64,000 bases of DNA, from contig NZ_CADIKI010000018.1 in NCBI RefSeq assembly GCF_902859935.1, positions 1-64,000 on the forward strand. The letters are read 5' to 3'. Each line of letters starts with the position of its first letter. The first letter of the stretch is position 1. A program made the translations under genes and the position numbers. Positions 27,441 to 35,399 of the stretch are shown one piece after another. The stretch comes from Paraburkholderia fynbosensis (lineage in GTDB: Bacteria > Pseudomonadota > Gammaproteobacteria > Burkholderiales > Burkholderiaceae). The notes below the pieces were generated by a model that had not been told where the DNA came from, ran no database searches, and saw nothing but the letters and a program-made list of their open reading frames with translations.

Positions 27441-28892
27441 CTATCTCGTGTCGGCATCAAGTGCAATGTCGGCCGCGTGAGCTCGGATTCGTTCAGACTC
27501 CATGTCCAATGACTGGCATGTCCAGTAGTAGATACCCGCCGACACCACAAGCCCGACGATCATGCCGACATCTGTGCCGCCAAGGAGACGTGCGACGGGA
27601 CCGGTATAGATTCCATTCGAGAAGAACGGAATCATCGCTGTAAATCCCACGAAATACGCCGTCAGCCCGCGCCAGTTCCACCGCCCGTACATTCCATCCG
27701 GGTTGAAGATTTCCCTGACCGAATAAGTGGTCTTGCGCACAAGGTAGAAGTCGACAAGGTTGATCGCTGTCCACGGGGTGAACAGATACAGGAGGATGCC
27801 AAGGAAGTCGCCGAATTTCGCCATGAAGTCGCCCGACGCGCCCAGTGCAATGAGCGTCGCCGAGACAGCGACAATCGCAAGGCTGACGAAACGGGTCGTT
27901 GTGGTGGGACGCGACGGTCGGAACGAATCGGCAATGCTCAGCAGCGTGAGCGACGCCCCGTAGAAGTTAAGACTCGTCATGGTCAACAACGTTGCCAAGG
28001 ACAACACGAGAGTCACCGTGCCGAGCCCCGGATAGATCGAGTCGCCCACGACCTGGACCGCTGCTGAAATATCGAGCTTCGCATACATCGCGGCGGCCGC
28101 CGTGCCGACGAGCATCATCCAGGTGCCCCCTATGTATGCGCCGAGATAGGTCCACCAGAACGACGCACGGACACCAACGTTCGCCGGCAGATAACGCGAA
28201 TAGTCAGACACGTAGATTGACCAACTCAATTGGTACGCTGCCGCTGCAAAGAGTTGCGCGAAGAAAGGGATCGTCCTGAAACCACTCAGACTGAATTGCG
28301 ACGCGTCGAAGTGGACGCAGAATATCAAGCCCGTAGAAAACATTGTCAGCACGACAATCATCGCTGCGGCAAGCCACTGCTGTGCCTTATGAATCAAATC
28401 ATGTCCGAGGAATGCGACCGTAAGTGCCAGCACGGTGAATATGGCCAGGCTGCCTTTGGCGCCGACATGGACCAGGTGATGAACCGTATCACCGGCAAGC
28501 ACCTGATTGAATGCGTTGTAACCGACGTAGGTCACAAGCGCGACGACCCAGACGAGAAGCGCCCCCATGTAGCCGAACTGGGGACGCGACTGGATCATCT
28601 GTGGCAGGCCAAGTTGCGGACCTTGGGTCGAATGGAATGCCATGAAGAACGAACCCAGCGCGGAACCAAACACAACCGCGAGTGCTGTGCACAGAAAGTT
28701 GGCGCCCATGGTACTGCCGATCGCTCCCACTGCAAGCGTCGCGATCTGCGCGTTGCCGGAGAACCAGATCGGCCCCAGGTGCCAAACCTTCCCATGCCGT
28801 TCGGACGACGGTACATAGCCAATTGAACGCCGCTCGACTGCCAGACGGGCTTTCGGTCGCGCCAGGGAAATGGGCGAGGTAGTCTGCTGCAT
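27441..28892 (-). CDS. NCS1-family permease (cytosine/purine/allantoin-type)
   Basis: The protein is 483 residues with about 12 transmembrane helices. Typical NCS1 segments are the N-terminal IWFSGNAQIATLAVGAIGS, GLPQMIQSRPQFGYMGALL and LVDFYLVRKTTYSVREIF. NCS1 proteins are proton- or sodium-coupled importers of nucleobases, hydantoins and some other small compounds. The ATG at 28892 follows a GGAG site; a longer frame exists upstream but lacks one. It lies downstream of the GMC oxidoreductase on the same strand, so it may carry a related substrate or intermediate. Confidence 0.88.
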   Translation of the reverse strand: MQQTTSPISLARPKARLAVERRSIGYVPSSERHGKVWHLGPIWFSGNAQIATLAVGAIGSTMGANFLCTALAVVFGSALGSFFMAFHSTQGPQLGLPQMIQSRPQFGYMGALLVWVVALVTYVGYNAFNQVLAGDTVHHLVHVGAKGSLAIFTVLALTVAFLGHDLIHKAQQWLAAAMIVVLTMFSTGLIFCVHFDASQFSLSGFRTIPFFAQLFAAAAYQLSWSIYVSDYSRYLPANVGVRASFWWTYLGAYIGGTWMMLVGTAAAAMYAKLDISAAVQVVGDSIYPGLGTVTLVLSLATLLTMTSLNFYGASLTLLSIADSFRPSRPTTTTRFVSLAIVAVSATLIALGASGDFMAKFGDFLGILLYLFTPWTAINLVDFYLVRKTTYSVREIFNPDGMYGRWNWRGLTAYFVGFTAMIPFFSNGIYTGPVARLLGGTDVGMIVGLVVSAGIYYWTCQSLDMESERIRAHAADIALDADTR

Positions 28893-29119
28893 GTTTGTCT
28901 CCAACTCTTTTGATATAGGCGTGATGTAAAGGCACCGTTCGCTCACGCGTAACCTACCCTTGAACGTACGCGGTGATCATCCGTGTAGCTCGAAAGTGCT
29001 CGCGTCAGAGATTGTCGCGGTCCAGACCAATGCTTCGTTTTCTGATCGCCCACGCAACCGACCGTCGGGCAGCTTCGTGGCCAGCGGGACTACTTCGTCG
29101 AAGCCAATTTCGCTGGAAA

Positions 29120-30835
29120 TCAGAGAGAACTCTGACAGGCCGAGGTCAGTCCCGGGACGCATCCCGCCGTCTTGGCTTCTCGCTTTCTATCCATGCGAAT
29201 CATCTCACTCGCGCGCTCTGCGATCATCAATGTTGGCGAGTTAGTGTTGCCCGAGGTGATCGTCGGCATGATCGAAGCGTCGACCACCCGTAAGCCGTTC
29301 ACACCATGCACGCGAAGACGGGAATCGACCACGGAGTCCGGATCGTCCGCCATACCCATTCGGCAGGTTCCGACCGGGTGAAAGATGGTTGTTCCCACGT
29401 CGCCGGCCGCATGCCGCAATTCATCTTCGGTCTGGAATTGGATTCCAGGGAGAATTTCCTGTGGCCGAAAACGCTCAAGCGCGGGCGCCGACACAATGCG
29501 CCGGGTCAGCCGCAGGGCGTTTGCCGCGACATGACGGTCCTCCTCGGTCGAAAGGTAGTTGGGCGCAATTCTCGGTGCCATCGCCGGATCACTCGACGTG
29601 ATGTGCACGCTGCCCCGTGAGGACGGCCGCAACTGACAAACCGACGCGGTGAACGCGTCGAACGGATGCAACGGTTCTCCGAACCGTTCGAGTGACAGGG
29701 GCTGTACATGGTACTGAACGTCAGGTCGCGTCAGCGTTCCATCATTCGGATCGGATTTTGCAAACACGCCGAGCTGCGACGGCGCCATCGCCATCGGCCC
29801 ACTTCTGAACATGCCATATTCGAGGCCGATCTTGAGTTTTCCCCACCAGTGAGCGCTGAGGGTATTCAATGTCCGTACGCCCTGCACCTTGAATGCCATG
29901 CGCAACTGCAAATGATCCTGCAGATTTTCGCCGACACCCGGAAGATCTTTGACCACCCCAATTCCATGCTTTGCCAGCCGAGCGGCACTTCCGATTCCCG
30001 ACAATTCCAGCAATTGGGGAGAGTTGACGGCCCCTGCACAGAGAATCACTTCGCGCCGCGCTCTCGCCATACGCGGCTCGTCGCCGAGGCGGAACTCGAT
30101 GCCGGTACACTGGTTATTCTCGAACATCAGTCGTCGTGTCTGCGCATTCGTGAGAACCGTCAGGTTCCCGCGCTTTGCTGCAGGTCGAAGATAGGCTTTC
30201 GACGCATTCCACCGGATGCCGTGTTTTTGATTGACGTCGAAATACCCGACTCCGGTGTTGTCACCTCTATTGAAATCGTCCGTCGCTGGTATACCTGTCT
30301 GTTGCGCCGCTTCGGAAAATGTCTCGAGAATGTCCCATTTCAACCGCTGCTTCTCCACACGCCACGGCCCGCCAGCACCGTGAGCACCACTTGCACCAGC
30401 ATGGAAGTCCTCGCTCTTCCTGAACGTCTCGAGGACAGTCTCCCACCGCCATGACGAATCGCCGGCTATGCGAGCCCATTCGTCGTAATCCTCACTCTGA
30501 CCGCGCATGTAGATCATGCCGTTAATCGACGAGCAGCCGCCAAGGACCCGGCCTCGCGGATAGGCTAACGCCCTGCCGTTCAACCCTGCCTCAACGCACG
30601 TCTTGTAGCGCCAATCGGTCCGCGAATTTCCAATGCAGTAGAGATAGCCGACCGGGATATGAATCCAATGGTAGTCATCCTTTCCACCTGCCTCGATCAG
30701 CAGTACCGACACGTCTTCATCTTCGCTCAAACGGCTTGCGACCACGCAACCCGCCGTACCTGCGCCAATCACGATATAGTCGAATTCACCCACTGACTGC
30801 TTCGAGCTGGCTCCTTTGATTTTTCCTTCCGACAT
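29120..30835 (-). CDS. GMC-family FAD oxidoreductase (choline dehydrogenase-like; DddA candidate)
   Basis: A 571-residue flavoprotein of the glucose-methanol-choline family. The FAD motif GAGTAGCVVASRLSED starts near residue 24. GMC signatures GGCSSINGMIYMRGQ and GAVNSPQLLELSGIG are present. The active-site His is about residue 486 in FHPVGTCRMG and the second site falls in SGNTNSPT. An AGGAGG site precedes the ATG. Such enzymes oxidise alcohols to aldehydes. In Halomonas HTNK1 the flavin enzyme DddA oxidises 3-hydroxypropionate to malonate semialdehyde downstream of DddD; the DddD-like gene 5 kb upstream makes this role attractive. Betaine-type alcohol oxidation is the alternative. Confidence 0.88.
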   Translation of the reverse strand: MSEGKIKGASSKQSVGEFDYIVIGAGTAGCVVASRLSEDEDVSVLLIEAGGKDDYHWIHIPVGYLYCIGNSRTDWRYKTCVEAGLNGRALAYPRGRVLGGCSSINGMIYMRGQSEDYDEWARIAGDSSWRWETVLETFRKSEDFHAGASGAHGAGGPWRVEKQRLKWDILETFSEAAQQTGIPATDDFNRGDNTGVGYFDVNQKHGIRWNASKAYLRPAAKRGNLTVLTNAQTRRLMFENNQCTGIEFRLGDEPRMARARREVILCAGAVNSPQLLELSGIGSAARLAKHGIGVVKDLPGVGENLQDHLQLRMAFKVQGVRTLNTLSAHWWGKLKIGLEYGMFRSGPMAMAPSQLGVFAKSDPNDGTLTRPDVQYHVQPLSLERFGEPLHPFDAFTASVCQLRPSSRGSVHITSSDPAMAPRIAPNYLSTEEDRHVAANALRLTRRIVSAPALERFRPQEILPGIQFQTEDELRHAAGDVGTTIFHPVGTCRMGMADDPDSVVDSRLRVHGVNGLRVVDASIMPTITSGNTNSPTLMIAERASEMIRMDRKREAKTAGCVPGLTSACQSSL

Positions 30836-30924
30836 CTTGCCTCCTTGTATCTGTGCATATCGATTCCTGGCCGTTTTGGCACCCTGTCGCTCCGACAACA
30901 TCCGATGCATGGGTGCCGACAACG

Positions 30925-31764
30925 TCAGATCGACGTCTGCTTTGCTACGGATCTGGACCGCAACCATTCCATGGTGATAAGCAGCAGACTTGAAAAGACG
31001 ATAAAAATTGATGCAAGCGCAGCGACCGTTGGCGTGATGTTTTCACGAATCCCGATGAACATCTGGAGGGGGAGCGTTCCCTGCGTCGGGCCGGCGATGA
31101 ACATGGTGATCACGACGTCGTCCAGCGACGTAGCAAACGCAAACAGCGCTCCAGAAATCACACCGGGTGCGATGATCGGCAAAGTAACCCGAAAGAACGT
31201 TCGGACCGGCGACGCGCCCAGACTCAGGCTGGCTCGTACGTAGTTCTGGTTGAAGCCGGCAAGCGTTGCGTTTACCGTGATCACGACAAACGGCGCGGCG
31301 ATCACTACATGCCCGAAAATCAGGCCAGCATACGTCCCGGCCAATCCCCAGCGGGCAAACAACAGATACATCCCCACTCCGGTGACGATCACCGGGACGA
31401 TCATTGGTGAGATCAGGACGGCGACCAGTAATCCCTTTCCCTTGAACGACGCCCTGTTCAATCCTAATGCAGCCAACGTCCCGAGTACGGTCGCGACTAT
31501 CGTGGCGATCGGCGTCACGATAAAGCTGTTGGCGCCGGCACGCGCCCAGTCTGTTGACGTGAACAGATCGTGATACCACCTGAACGAGAACCCGTGGATC
31601 GGATAGACGAGAAACGAGTTTTCGTTAAACGAAAGCGGAATGATCACCAATATAGGCAAGACCAGAAACACAAGAATCAGTACATTCGCCGATCGCAAGG
31701 CGTAATGCCATACGACTTCCGGCGTCGACACATAGGGGGCGAAACGCGGCATGTTGGTTTTCAT
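30925..31764 (-). CDS. ABC permease, PotC-like
   Basis: A 279-residue inner-membrane subunit with about six helices. It carries the conserved cytoplasmic EAA loop RASLSLGASPVRTFFRVTLP of binding-protein-dependent permeases. It follows the PotB-like gene after four bases and has the same orientation as the binding protein and ATPase genes. The ATG at 31764 is preferred over an upstream frame that would lie inside the PotB-like gene. PotC-type permeases normally carry polyamines; here the substrate may be a quaternary or sulfonium compound. Confidence 0.9.
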   Translation of the reverse strand: MKTNMPRFAPYVSTPEVVWHYALRSANVLILVFLVLPILVIIPLSFNENSFLVYPIHGFSFRWYHDLFTSTDWARAGANSFIVTPIATIVATVLGTLAALGLNRASFKGKGLLVAVLISPMIVPVIVTGVGMYLLFARWGLAGTYAGLIFGHVVIAAPFVVITVNATLAGFNQNYVRASLSLGASPVRTFFRVTLPIIAPGVISGALFAFATSLDDVVITMFIAGPTQGTLPLQMFIGIRENITPTVAALASIFIVFSSLLLITMEWLRSRSVAKQTSI

Positions 31765-31768
31765 GATG

Positions 31769-33031
31769 CTAGACCACCTTGATTTCTGTTCCGACGATCT
31801 TTCGATAGAGTGCAAAGAGAATCAGCGTCACAAGGAGGAGGACTGCACCGAGCGCGCACGCCATCCCCCAATTCAGTGCCACATTGGTGAAATATGCGAT
31901 GTAGTAGCTGACCATCTGATCCCCCGCCCCGCCGAGCAGGGCCGGGGTGATGTAGTAGCCCAACGCGGTAATGAACACCAGCAGACCGCCCGCCCCAACG
32001 CCAGGAAGCGTCTGTGGCACGTAGACTTTCCAGAATGCCCCGAAGGGGTGGCTCCCGAGCGAGATCGCGGCCTTTGTATAGCTCGCAGGGACGGATTTCA
32101 TCACGCTGTAGAGCGGCAAAATCATGAATGGCAGGAGGATGTGGGTCATGGCAATCAGGACCCCTGTCCTGTTGAACAGGAGCGGCAATGGCGTCGAAAT
32201 GACATGCAGCGCCATCAACGCCTTGTTGACGAGACCCTCGCCCTGGAGAATCACGATCCATGCAGAAATCCGTACGAGGATCGAGGTCCAGAACGGCAGA
32301 AGCACCAGAATCATCACGAGATTGGCCTTGCGAGCTGGCAGAACCGAGATCCAGTAGGCGAGCGGGTAACCCAGCAAAAGCGCCGCGAGCGTCACGAATC
32401 CGCTGATCGCAAAGGTCCGCATGAACACGGAGCGATATGCCGACGCGCCGTTATCGACCGGCACGATCCGACCATCGGAACTTTCCCGATAGTCGATCGT
32501 GGCAAGGAGATACTGGCTTGTGTAACGGGACGACTCGCTGGCTATCGCCCGCCAGTAACTCGAGTCCCCCCAGCGCGGATCGATTTCGATCAGGCGTTTC
32601 TTCATCTCCTGCGCAGAAATCGCTGCATCGTTATCGCCGAAAGGAAGCGCGCTGGCCGTCTTGTAAAACAACGAGCGAAAACCATCCTTCCGCCCGTTCA
32701 GCCGACCGGCTGCGGTGCCCGCATCGTTATTTCCGCCGTTGCTTTCCACGTCGAGCACCAATGCACGATAGGCGTCATCTGGAACAGGTGACTTGCCACC
32801 CCAATGTCTTAATGCCGAGGTTGTTTTCGGCAATGCATCAATCACCTCAGGATTTTGAACCGATCGAGAGATCATCGACGCAACCGGCATCACAAACACC
32901 AGCAGAATAAAGATAGCAAGCGGCGCTACCAGCGCAAACGCTACGACTTCCTTGCGGAATTGGACGACTCGCAGCGACCTCTTGAGCTTACGCGTGTCCC
33001 AGCTCTGTTGCTGAGAAGTGATGGTACTCAT
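31769..33031 (-). CDS. ABC permease, PotB-like, with large periplasmic insert
   Basis: A 420-residue permease. The first helix (about residues 28-52) is followed by an unusually long hydrophilic region (about 55-200) before the remaining helices. Ordinary PotB is about 280-300 residues, so the insert adds about 130. The EAA loop reads KAAISLGSHPFGAFWKVYVP. The ATG at 33031 follows a GGGAGG site. It pairs with the PotC-like subunit to form the channel. Confidence 0.9.
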   Translation of the reverse strand: MSTITSQQQSWDTRKLKRSLRVVQFRKEVVAFALVAPLAIFILLVFVMPVASMISRSVQNPEVIDALPKTTSALRHWGGKSPVPDDAYRALVLDVESNGGNNDAGTAAGRLNGRKDGFRSLFYKTASALPFGDNDAAISAQEMKKRLIEIDPRWGDSSYWRAIASESSRYTSQYLLATIDYRESSDGRIVPVDNGASAYRSVFMRTFAISGFVTLAALLLGYPLAYWISVLPARKANLVMILVLLPFWTSILVRISAWIVILQGEGLVNKALMALHVISTPLPLLFNRTGVLIAMTHILLPFMILPLYSVMKSVPASYTKAAISLGSHPFGAFWKVYVPQTLPGVGAGGLLVFITALGYYITPALLGGAGDQMVSYYIAYFTNVALNWGMACALGAVLLLVTLILFALYRKIVGTEIKVV

Positions 33032-33048
33032 ACATCCTCCCTTTTCCG

Positions 33049-34086
33049 TTACCTGGCAGCCCACGCAGTAAAGCGTTGCTCTAGCGCATCGCCATGGTCG
33101 GTCCAGAATTCGACGCTATTAGGAATAGCTGTGTTACCGTTCTGAGCTGAATTGGGAAGCGCTGCCAGAGTCGCGGCGTCAAGCAATTTGAGCGCAGCCT
33201 TGTTGGTTGGGCCGTACGGGATTTGCTGCGCGAACGCGGCTTGCGGCTGAGGCTTCAGTACATACGAAATGTATTTTTGGGCCGTATCCTTGTTCTTCGA
33301 ACCCTTCGGAATAACGAAGAAATCCAGTTCATAGATACTTTGATCCCAGGCAATGGCGAGATTTTTATTCCCTTCTCGTTCCGCTGCGTCGATGCGCCCG
33401 TTATAAGCGGTCGACATGGCAACATCTCCCGCAATCAGGAACTGCGGAGGCTGAGCGCCAGCTTCCCACCACTGAATATGGGGTTTGAGTTCGTCCATTT
33501 TTCTGAACGCCCGCTCGACGCCTGTGGGTGTGCTGAGTACGGTGTAGACATCCTTCGGTGCCACCCCATCCGCCATTAACGCGAATTCCAGGTTATAGCG
33601 GGCCTCCTTCTTCATTCCCCGCTTTCCCGGGAATTTCTTCACATCCCAGAAGTCCTTCCAGCCGTGCGGCGTGCTCCTGCTCAGCGCGGGGTTGTACGCG
33701 AGTACGGTCGACCACACAAACGTTCCTGCTGCGCACGGTGTCGCAGCCCCGGCCATCAGGTCACCCTTGCTGGCGATCTTCGACCAGTCGAGCTTCTCGA
33801 AGAGACCATCCTGGCAACCACGACCGACGTCTGCCGACTCGACCTCTACGACATCCCACGTGACATTCCTGGCCTCGACCATGGCTTTTACCTTCGCCAT
33901 CTCGCCCGTGTACTGAATGGCGTTCGTCGCAATGCCGCTCTCCTTCGAGAACGGGTCCACCCATGCCGCCTTTTGAGCATTACCGTCGGCCCCGCCGTAG
34001 TTGACGGTCGTGAGCGCACCGGCAAAAGCCGCAGTTGACAAGCATGCCAGCACCGCGGCGCAGATCATTTTCGAGTTCGATTTCAT
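33049..34086 (-). CDS. ABC transporter periplasmic binding protein, PotD-like
   Basis: The 345-residue precursor has a signal peptide (MICAAVLACLSTAAFAG). The mature start VNYGGADGNAQKAAWVDPFS fits family 1 polyamine-type binding proteins. Later features are WDVVEVESADVGRGC and VAMSTAYNGRIDAAE, with the closing FWTDHGDALEQRFTAW. A GGAGGAG site precedes the ATG. It opens the permease genes and lies 35 bases downstream of the ATPase gene. The ligand is probably cationic, but the sequence does not settle whether it is a polyamine, a betaine or DMSP. Confidence 0.88.
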   Translation of the reverse strand: MKSNSKMICAAVLACLSTAAFAGALTTVNYGGADGNAQKAAWVDPFSKESGIATNAIQYTGEMAKVKAMVEARNVTWDVVEVESADVGRGCQDGLFEKLDWSKIASKGDLMAGAATPCAAGTFVWSTVLAYNPALSRSTPHGWKDFWDVKKFPGKRGMKKEARYNLEFALMADGVAPKDVYTVLSTPTGVERAFRKMDELKPHIQWWEAGAQPPQFLIAGDVAMSTAYNGRIDAAEREGNKNLAIAWDQSIYELDFFVIPKGSKNKDTAQKYISYVLKPQPQAAFAQQIPYGPTNKAALKLLDAATLAALPNSAQNGNTAIPNSVEFWTDHGDALEQRFTAWAAR

Positions 34087-34121
34087 TGTCTCCTCCTACT
34101 GTGTAATGGAAATTGAAAACT

Positions 34122-35213
34122 TCAGCTCAAGATCTTCAGGTGGTCTTCCCGGAAGGACAGCGAGATCCGGTTCCCCGAATGAACGTGAGACTGCCAATCC
34201 TGTTCAAGGGGGACTTTCACGAAACACTCGGCTTCTCCAGGACCACGGCATCGCAGCCGGACGTGGTCGCCAAAATAGATTGCGTCGAGTGTTTCGGTGT
34301 GGATAGCATTCGGCCCGGCCGTCAGCTGAGATTCAACAGATAGCCGTTCTGGGCGGATGACCGCCGTCGCCTGATGCCCGACGTCAGCACTCGCCACATT
34401 CAGCGCGCGCACCGTCGTCCCATCGGCGAGTTTCAGGTGGCAATAGCCGCCGTCCCTCGTGACGACAGTACCTTTGATTCGATTGTTGTCGCCGATGAAA
34501 TTCGCGACAAAGAGATTTCTCGGCGATTCATACAGGCGATCCACGGTATCGAGTTGCTGAATCACCCCTTGATCGAACACGGCGACACGATCGGACATCG
34601 TGAGTGCTTCGCTCTGGTCATGCGTGACATAGACGAACGTCAGTCCGAGCGCCTCATGCAGTGCCTTCAACTCAAGTTGCATGTGTTCGCGCAATTGTTT
34701 GTCGAGCGCGCCGAGAGGTTCATCCATCAGCACGAGCTGAGGGTTGAAAACCAGCGCACGCGCAAGGGCGACGCGCTGCTGCTGGCCGCCCGAGAGTTGA
34801 CTGGGCATCCGTTTTCCCAGCTTCTCCATGCCAACCATTTCGAGCGCTCGCTTTACCTTGGCATCGCGTTCGTCGGATGGCATTTTCCGAACCTTGAGGG
34901 GATAGTCCAGATTCTGCGCGACCGTTAGATGAGGAAAGAGCGCGTAATTCTGAAACACCATGCCGATATTGCGCTTGTGCGGCGGGATCCGGTTCAGCAG
35001 CTGACCATCGAGCCAGATCTCCCCGCCGGTCGGGTACTCGAATCCCGCGAGCATCATCAGGCAAGTCGTTTTCCCCGATCCGGACGGGCCAAGCAGGGTC
35101 AAAAACTCGCCTTTCTGGATATCGAGATTGAGATCTTTGACAACTAACGTTTCGCCGTCGTAGGTCTTTTTAACGTGACGAAAGCTCACGAGAGAATTGG
35201 TCTGATCCTGCAT
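34122..35213 (-). CDS. ABC transporter ATP-binding protein, PotA-like
   Basis: A 363-residue ATPase with Walker A GPSGSGKTT, Q-loop VFQNYALFPHL, signature LSGGQQQRVALARAL, Walker B LVLMDEPLGALD and switch His in VTHDQSEAL. A C-terminal TOBE-like domain (about 285-363) is typical of PotA and other sugar/polyamine ATPases. The ATG at 35213 follows a GGAGAC site. It is first in the four-gene transporter unit and lies 186 bases downstream of the DddD-like gene. Confidence 0.92.
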   Translation of the reverse strand: MQDQTNSLVSFRHVKKTYDGETLVVKDLNLDIQKGEFLTLLGPSGSGKTTCLMMLAGFEYPTGGEIWLDGQLLNRIPPHKRNIGMVFQNYALFPHLTVAQNLDYPLKVRKMPSDERDAKVKRALEMVGMEKLGKRMPSQLSGGQQQRVALARALVFNPQLVLMDEPLGALDKQLREHMQLELKALHEALGLTFVYVTHDQSEALTMSDRVAVFDQGVIQQLDTVDRLYESPRNLFVANFIGDNNRIKGTVVTRDGGYCHLKLADGTTVRALNVASADVGHQATAVIRPERLSVESQLTAGPNAIHTETLDAIYFGDHVRLRCRGPGEAECFVKVPLEQDWQSHVHSGNRISLSFREDHLKILS

Positions 35214-35399
35214 GGCTGTCTCCAATGTAAAAATATTTGTATCCCACTAGGGCCTCGCACACGCTAAATGTGCTCGCGCCGAACGACCTGAAGAAAGGTC
35301 GGCACAACCTTCTCATCGCGTGTCGCAACGACGCTCCTCTGGCACCACGCGTCACGCCGGATTGCTCTACTCGCCGCACTGCCCGACGTAGAAGCCCGT

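Noticed and set aside
31751..32791. Plus-strand open frame opposite the PotB-like gene
   Set aside because: Antisense of a membrane protein; no motifs.
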